A stretch of DNA of 64,000 bases from Oryza sativa Japonica Group (Eukaryota > Streptophyta > Magnoliopsida > Poales > Poaceae). This document shows, in pieces, positions 58,644 through 64,000 of this stretch. Under the pieces are notes generated by a model that worked only from the letters and a program-made list of their open reading frames with translations, was not told where the DNA came from and searched no databases. The stretch is from the NCBI RefSeq assembly GCF_034140825.1, contig NC_089039.1, positions 689,501 through 753,500 of the forward strand, written 5' to 3'. The position numbers and the translations under genes were made by a program. Numbering within the stretch: position 1 is the first letter of the stretch; every line of letters begins with the position of its first letter.

Positions 58644-60251
58644 TGAAGCATCAAGTCCCCCGTTGTTAATTTTGGTAATTAATGACAAACGCTAATTGTG
58701 GACTAACCGTTGCTATTGAGATAATATTTTAAGTTAGGTCCACGTCATGTGTGCACATGGATGACTATCGATGGATTAAAATTGACGGCGCAAAGCAAAG
58801 AGAAAGAAGACAGTAAAACTAGTGCTTTAATGTAGAATTGATCGAGGTGTAGGGCGATCAAATTTGCTAGTTTATTTTTAGTTTCGCCGTACTATTAAGA
58901 GGGGTAATGACCTAGCAAAGAGATGATTTTAATTGCCACATTAGGTCATTGTGCATTTAGACTTGTGCTCGTTTTTCATCACACACACAATCACTTGGGA
59001 TTTCACTGGTTTCGGCGTGACCAGGGGCAGTCAGACTGGCCACATAGTGGCGGTCTGACCGGCATGCCCTGGCCGGTCTGACCGGCCGCAAGACGGCGGT
59101 CTGACCGGCGCATAAGGCCGGTCTGACCGGCGGCACATCCGCGGTCAGACCGGCCCCCTGGAGGCCGGGATGGTGCTGCTCGGGGTGGCCGATACAGAGC
59201 CGGCGGAGCCGTATTCGGTCAGACCGAGCCGATGGCGGTCTGACCGAGCCAAGGCCGGTCTGACCGCCCACTCAACGCCGGTCTGACCGGCCAGGCCGAT
59301 GGGGCCCTCTGACAGCACTACAACGGCTAGTTTTCTAGCCGTTGCAGAGTAGCACGGTCTGACCGGCCGCATACCTCCGGTCAGACCGGCAGAGCACAAA
59401 GTTGGAGGATTTCGCCCCCAACAGCTAGTTTTGGTTGGTGGGAGTATAAATACTCCCCCTCCAGCAGCAAGGGTTCTCTCTTGGCACCCAATTCAATTGC
59501 ATACACCCCTTGCACCTTTCTCACACCCACTTGAGCTTTGTGTTCATCCATCTAGTGTGTTAGTGGGTTAGTTAGCCAAGAGTCAAGTGCATTGCTTCCA
59601 TTTGTAGAGCTAGTGTGGCACTTGATTGATCATCTCCACGTCGGGTCATTGCTTGTTACTCTTGGAGGTTGCCGTCTCCTAGACGGCTTGTGGAGGAGTT
59701 GCTTGGTGACCTCTCCGAGAAGATTGTGGAGGAGGCGCGGCGCCGGTTTGTGAGTGGTTTGGAGTTCACCACCTTCGGAGTGAAGGAAGAACAACCCTAG
59801 TGATCGAGGCTTGGGTAGTCCTCTCCGTGGGCCAGCTCCCGCCTTGCCCACCCCTTGACGAAGGGGGCGTGCGGTGGCTTCGTGGTTGAGCGGTGGAGTT
59901 GGGCTCGCCTCAACGGGGAGTAGGAAACCGACGAGTTTTCGAACCTCGGTGAAAAATCTCTTGTCTCCTTGTCTCATTTGATTGTCGCATTTACATTTGT
60001 GCAATTTACATTTCTAGAGACATACTTGAGATCGTATCACCCTAGGATTGCTAAACATTGACATAGGAGTGTGATTTACTTTCCTAGAGATATAGTTGAG
60101 CCACTATCACTCTAGGTTTGCAAAACATAACTCAGTTGCTTAGTTAGAGTTCACCCTCACTAAGCCTAGCAACTTAGGTTAGTTTTGATTAGGTGTCATT
60201 TAGTTTTAAATCGCCTATTTACCCCCCTCTAGTCGACATCTCAATCCTACA
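58644..60251 (+). repeat. 3' LTR of the copia fossil
   Basis: 1608 bp, from TGAAGCATC to ATCCTACA, matching the 5' LTR with about 50 differences by eye. TATA region near 59441-59456. Followed by GCGCA. Confidence 0.95.
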
Positions 60252-60256
60252 GCGCA

Positions 60257-60772
60257 GTAGATACCCCGGGCAAGGTCGTCGCGGTGGTCGTTCGACTGCC
60301 CCCCGCAGCGGCTGCACACTCTTCTCGCCGCCGGCCGCCGCCGCCGCCGACACCAACTGCTACTGCCGGCGCCCCCTTTCCTGCCGCTCCTCTCCCCAAC
60401 CACCGCTACTCTCCGCCGCTGAGCTCGCCATCGTGCCAGCCGTCTCTCTCCCCCTCTCCCGCCGCCGCCGCCCCTGCTCCGCCGCTGGCCGCCTTGCCTG
60501 CTTGAGAGGAGGAGAGAAGAGAAGAGAAAAAGAAAAGAAAGGAGAGATGTGGGGCCTACACCATTTTCTCTCACTTACATGTAGGCCCTACATATTTTTT
60601 TTATATTTTTTGCTGACTAGGATGCCACGTCAGCAAAACCGGGCGCAAATATTGTCATGGGACCTTCTTTGAACGGTTTGAATGAGTTTAGGGGTGAACA
60701 TTTCTGATTTTATGGTTGAAGGCCTCAAAAAATCTCGCTGTTAAATTGAGGGTCCTCCGGTGAACTTATTCC
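60257..60772. mobile_element. Right end of a MULE (copy C), separated from its left part
   Basis: Ends GGTGAACTTATTCC at 60772. It shows the same block order as the right half of the MULE at 29232-30609: a GC-rich body, a GGAGAGATGTGGGGCCTACA region, GCCACGTCAGCAAAACCGG, then the end. The matching left end was not found to the left of the copia element, so the copia insertion at 49079 probably split or truncated it. The GC-rich body (60.29-60.51 kb) is open in several frames by composition. Confidence 0.6.
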
Positions 60773-61073
60773 TAATTCAGTCGCATGGCCCAACCAACAC
60801 CGAGGGTCCATTTTGAGACACCAACACGAAACAGGCGCACCTGATTGGTCCGTCGCGTGCTCCCACGGATCGCCCCCCCAAAACGAATCCCCACCGTTCC
60901 CTCCCATCTCGATCCGACGGCGCGCACCCCACATCACGCGGATCGCCAAACCCCCGCGCCTATATAAAAAACCACCAAGCGCCAGATTCAAAATCCTAAA
61001 TCCAAATCGGCGCCGGAAATCCCTTCAAATCCCCCCCGAATTCCGCTCCATTTCACCCTCACGTTTCCCGGAG
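60773..61073 (+). promoter_or_regulatory. Histone H2A.W promoter
   Basis: TATATAAA at 60961 is 113 bases before the ATG. CGCGGATC at 60937-60944 is the octamer typical of plant core-histone promoters. Variants (CACGGATC near 60864, GATCCGAC near 60911) occur upstream. The octamer family is associated with S-phase expression. Confidence 0.75.
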
Positions 61074-61623
61074 ATGGACGTCGGCGTCGGCGGCAAGGCG
61101 GCGAAGAAGGCGGTGGGGCGGAAGCTGGGCGGGCCGAAGAAGAAGCCGGTGTCGCGCTCCGTCAAGGCCGGGCTCCAGTTCCCCGTCGGCCGCATCGGCC
61201 GCTACCTCAAGAAGGGCCGCTACGCCCAGCGCGTCGGCACCGGCGCCCCCGTCTACCTCGCCGCCGTCCTCGAGTACCTCGCCGCAGAGGCAAGCCACTG
61301 TTTATCCCTTCCTCTCCCAAATCCTTCCAAACCCAGCATGGTTGACCGGGATCGTGTTGTTGATGCAGGTGCTGGAGCTCGCCGGGAACGCGGCGCGGGA
61401 CAACAAGAAGAACCGGATCATCCCGAGGCACGTGCTGCTGGCGATCCGCAACGACGAGGAGCTCGGGAAGCTGCTCGCCGGGGTCACCATCGCGCACGGC
61501 GGCGTGCTGCCGAACATCAACCCGGTGCTGCTCCCGAAGAAGACCGCGGAGAAGGCCGACAAGCCGGCCAAGGCGTCCAAGGACAAAGCCGCCAAGTCCC
61601 CCAAGAAGCAGGCGCGCTCCTAG
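61074..61623 (+). CDS. Histone H2A, H2A.W type (KSPKK tail), two exons with a GC-AG intron
   Basis: Exons 61074-61289 and 61369-61623 give 156 residues: a basic N-tail, the histone fold ([20 protein letters not shown], then [40 protein letters not shown]), and a Lys/Ala-rich tail ending [14 protein letters not shown]. The KSPKK motif and extended tail mark the plant H2A.W class, which packs constitutive heterochromatin. There is no SQEF motif (not H2A.X) and the length exceeds canonical H2A. The intron begins GCAAGC after GAG and ends TGATGCAG. Joining there restores the invariant [15 protein letters not shown], so the GC donor is required. Confidence 0.93.
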
Positions 61624-62300
61624 CTTCATGTCCTTCCATTCATTGGTCACTGTATATGCAGTACTTAGTTTGTTCGATTCGAGATTAGTTCGTATCACTA
61701 GGCATTTAACTGGATGTTTTCGATTTTAGCTTGCAAGACACTAGGGTAGTTCTAATGAGAAGATGAAGTGTCTCGCTTTGTCTTCTGGATCCCATGTGCT
61801 TCAATATGTGGTTTCTCAATTGAAATTTGTTTGTGTTCAGTAAGTTTAATAGCCTGATTGTGAATCTGATCTAAAAGCATTAACTCTTGATGATATTGCT
61901 ACCGCAGTTACTTTGATGTGCCCTTCTGGGATACTATGAGATTTCCCATCATTTTGGGAATTGAGGACTTGTTCATTCCAAAATGAACTTTACCTAATTT
62001 TAGTCTTTTTTTTTGTAGAGTAACAAACTAAACAAGTTTTTACTATTCCAAACTTAAACAGAATTTGATAATTGTAGAGTCTTCCACTCACAAAACTTCA
62101 TCAACACTTGGTAAGTATCAAAATTTGGCATTGCCACTTTTGCTTTACCAACAAATGGTAAGGTTTATTTTGGCAATGAAGTGAACAAATCATAAACTGT
62201 TCCATACATGCATGCAATCAAATGGGTCCAAGTTTTGCTGTTTCTTCCTTCGGTTCACATATGACCAGGCACATTTGTAATAACTATAAATAACAAATTA
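61624..62300. other. H2A 3' region and spacer
   Basis: AT-rich untranslated and intergenic DNA. No gene or repeat with clear ends. Confidence 0.5.
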
Positions 62301-62424
62301 CTTCCTCCGTTTTAGGTTATAAGACTTTCTAACATTGCCCACATCCATATATATGTTAATGAATCTAGACATATATATGGATGTGGGCAATGCTAGAAAG
62401 TTTTATAACCTGAAACAGATGTAG
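62301..62424. mobile_element. 124-bp Stowaway-type MITE, near-perfect hairpin
   Basis: TA-flanked. The arms (CTTCCTCCGTTTTAGGTTAT and ATAACCTGAAACAGATGTAG; TTGCCCACATCCATATATAT and its complement) run almost the whole length with a short loop near 62360, so a transcript would fold into a long hairpin. Confidence 0.8.
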
Positions 62425-62721
62425 TACTTGATAATAAATGAAAAAAATATGCAAATCTTTGCTCGAACCATATCAATAGAATCAGCATAAAGTATCATCA
62501 TTCACCAATACTCCATATCGTAGTGGCACCGAGGGCCATAAAAGGAATATCACTCTTTGTTGTGCTACTAGTAGTTTCTACTTGTGCTGTTACTACTTGA
62601 AATGTGAATAATACCGGTGTATATCACACACCAACAAAATAATAGTATTTGTTCATAAGGTGATAATATCTCCACAATTTTCGTCAACATCCATCCTCTC
62701 GGTCCAGGAAGCGGCACAAGT
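62425..62721 (-). other. 3' flank of the pyrophosphatase gene
   Basis: AT-rich; includes the probable 3' untranslated region of the minus-strand gene. No further feature. Confidence 0.45.
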
Positions 62722-64000
62722 CTACCTCCTCAAGCCCTCCACGATGTAAGTAGCATAGAGATCCCTGAATGGCAACATCAACATGGTTAAGAGTCAGCTT
62801 GATGTGATTTTACACAAACATGTACAGTATGTTGTAGTACTTATGCAAGTGAAGTACTCACATGGAGTGCTTTATGGCCTCATAAGCAGCACTTGCAGGC
62901 AGGAAGTCATTGACAGCAACCTCCTTGTTCTCATTCTTCTTGTCTGAATGTCTCGGTTAAAGAAACCATTCGGTCTAAGAGGTGACAAGTGTTTTGAAAT
63001 TAGCATGATCCTGGGACTCCCAAGAGTATTTAAGTTGGTGTGTGGTTGACCATGTGTGCATATGATACAAGACAGTTGAGATATAAAATAGTGCCAAATG
63101 GCTTTCAGAAAATGCACATATGGGAACAACATATTGGTGGAGTTCAAGGTTAGGACATGAGTTATTGCCTAGAATTCATTTAGAATGCAGAACTTGATAT
63201 TAAGTTGATAAAAAAGGATACAGTCCTCAAAAAAGCGCCTGATTTCAGCCAAGCGGTGAGGTGGGAGCTCCTTGATATCATTGTAATGCTTGTACTCAGG
63301 ATCATCAGCACAAACGGCAATAATCTTGTCATCTGCCTCTCCCTGTTCAAACAAACATGGGGTCAGAATAGAAACATGGGGATCAGAATAGCATTTCGCT
63401 GGACTTTGTAAATGTTGGAATGAAGCCAAACCTGGTCAATCATAGGCATGAGACCAATGGCCTTTGCTCGTAGGAAGCATCCTGGTATAACGGGCTCCTG
63501 TTTGAACAAAAATTAGAATTTAATATGGTTCCCCAAACAAAAGGAGTGAGATGTGAATATAACCTAATAGAATGATACTATTATTGGACAAGAGGTAAGC
63601 CAAAGCCCATGATTTCACATGGCTATATCAAGAAAAGTAAACCAGAATTTACATAATGGCTGAAGGGAAAAGAAACTTGTGCACTGTTTTTCTTAAGAGT
63701 ACAAGCAATAGGATTCTAGTACCAACTAAAATACAAAGACATACCTGCATTATAACCAGCACATCCAACGGATCACTGTCTTCACACAGCGTGCGAGGAA
63801 TGAATCCATAGTTGTGAGGGTACACAACTGATGAATAGAGCACACGGTCCACCTTTACATGTGCATACAACCAAATGATGTACAAAACATTTTAGAGTCA
63901 CTGGAAAAATATGGTTTCACTAAAAAAAATGATGAATCAATTGAATCGCCTTGTTTTACCACTATCAGTCCAGTTTTCTTGTCAAGTTCATATTTAACCT
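62722..64000 (-). CDS. Soluble inorganic pyrophosphatase, 3' part (partial at window end)
   Basis: Six exons on the minus strand: from the window edge to 63960 (partial), 63852-63745, 63497-63432, 63342-63222, 62943-62862 and 62764-62722. They read in frame as [88 protein letters not shown], then [15 protein letters not shown] and [20 protein letters not shown] is the family-I signature with metal-binding aspartates. The enzyme hydrolyses PPi to two Pi with Mg2+. This is the short, soluble (probably cytosolic) plant form and lacks the membrane helices of vacuolar pyrophosphatases. About 60-65 N-terminal residues lie beyond the window. All visible borders are GT-AG. Confidence 0.92.

Larger units (their letters stand above)
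49079..60251 (+). mobile_element. Ty1/copia, Sirevirus-like LTR retrotransposon fossil
   Basis: An 11.17-kb element: paired LTRs, a primer-binding site at 50691 (TGGTATCGGAGC, initiator Met-tRNA type), gag and pol in copia order (protease, integrase, reverse transcriptase, RNase H), an extra ORF region 3' of pol, a purine tract (AAAAAGGGGAAGAT) ending at 58643, and an exact GCGCA target duplication (49074-49078, 60252-60256). The coding parts are broken in roughly six to eight places, so it is a fossil. LTRs differ by about 3 percent by eye. With the commonly used rice rate of about 1.3e-8 per site per year, this gives an age of about one million years. Confidence 0.95.

Noticed and set aside
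60284-60505. Proline/alanine-rich frame as a gene
   Set aside because: Composition-driven and within the MULE body.

Overview
This is nuclear DNA of a grass, almost certainly rice (Oryza). The genes have very GC-rich first exons and AT-rich introns, the spacers are packed with grass MITEs and Mutator-like elements, and the proteins read as cereal orthologues. From memory only, the order cation/H+ exchanger, ADF, histone H2A, soluble pyrophosphatase resembles the start of rice chromosome 5. I could not check this.

Layout. 1-8.2 kb is accessory DNA: the right end of a Mutator-like element (MULE) abutting a fragment of a DUF6598 gene, a hAT element carrying a BED-finger fragment, an AT-rich repeat block, and a long-TIR MULE inserted into a Stowaway MITE. 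8.2-9.5 kb is an intact DUF6598 gene. 10.9-13.2 kb (minus) is a small conserved protein with a long intron in its 5' leader. 13.7-14.5 kb (minus) is a DUF26 cysteine-rich secretory protein. 17.2-19.2 kb is an intronless PPR protein of the E/E+ type. 24.4-27.2 kb is a six-exon ACT-domain-repeat (ACR) protein. 29.2-30.6 kb is a complete non-autonomous MULE with 9-bp target-site duplications. 34.5-38.6 kb is a three-exon CHX-type cation/H+ antiporter. 39.2-41.4 kb is an actin-depolymerizing factor whose first coding exon is just the ATG. 42.2-44.0 kb (minus) is a three-exon basic protein of unknown function.

45-49 kb is a graveyard: a Ty3/gypsy reverse-transcriptase scrap, an organelle-like scrap, an LTR-like block, and a short retroposed element with a 14-bp target duplication. 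49.08-60.25 kb is one Ty1/copia (Sirevirus-like) LTR retrotransposon fossil of 11.2 kb with 1.6-kb LTRs, a GCGCA target duplication, an extra 3' ORF region, and many copies of a GGTCTGACCGGC palindrome. It sits beside the right end of a third related MULE (end at 60772). 61.07-61.62 kb is a histone H2A of the H2A.W (KSPKK) type, and 62.7-64.0 kb (minus) is the 3' part of a soluble inorganic pyrophosphatase.

The host genes look like independent housekeeping or stress loci (organelle RNA processing, ion transport, actin turnover, chromatin, pyrophosphate hydrolysis). There is no operon-like link. The most distinctive host observations are two in-frame GC-AG introns (H2A.W and DUF6598). The most distinctive mobile-element observations are the palindrome arrays and extra ORF of the Sirevirus-like element, three related MULE ends, and several precisely delimited nested insertions. 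No CRISPR array, rRNA gene or convincing tRNA gene was seen. Element family names rest on ends, target duplications and motifs, not on a repeat library.
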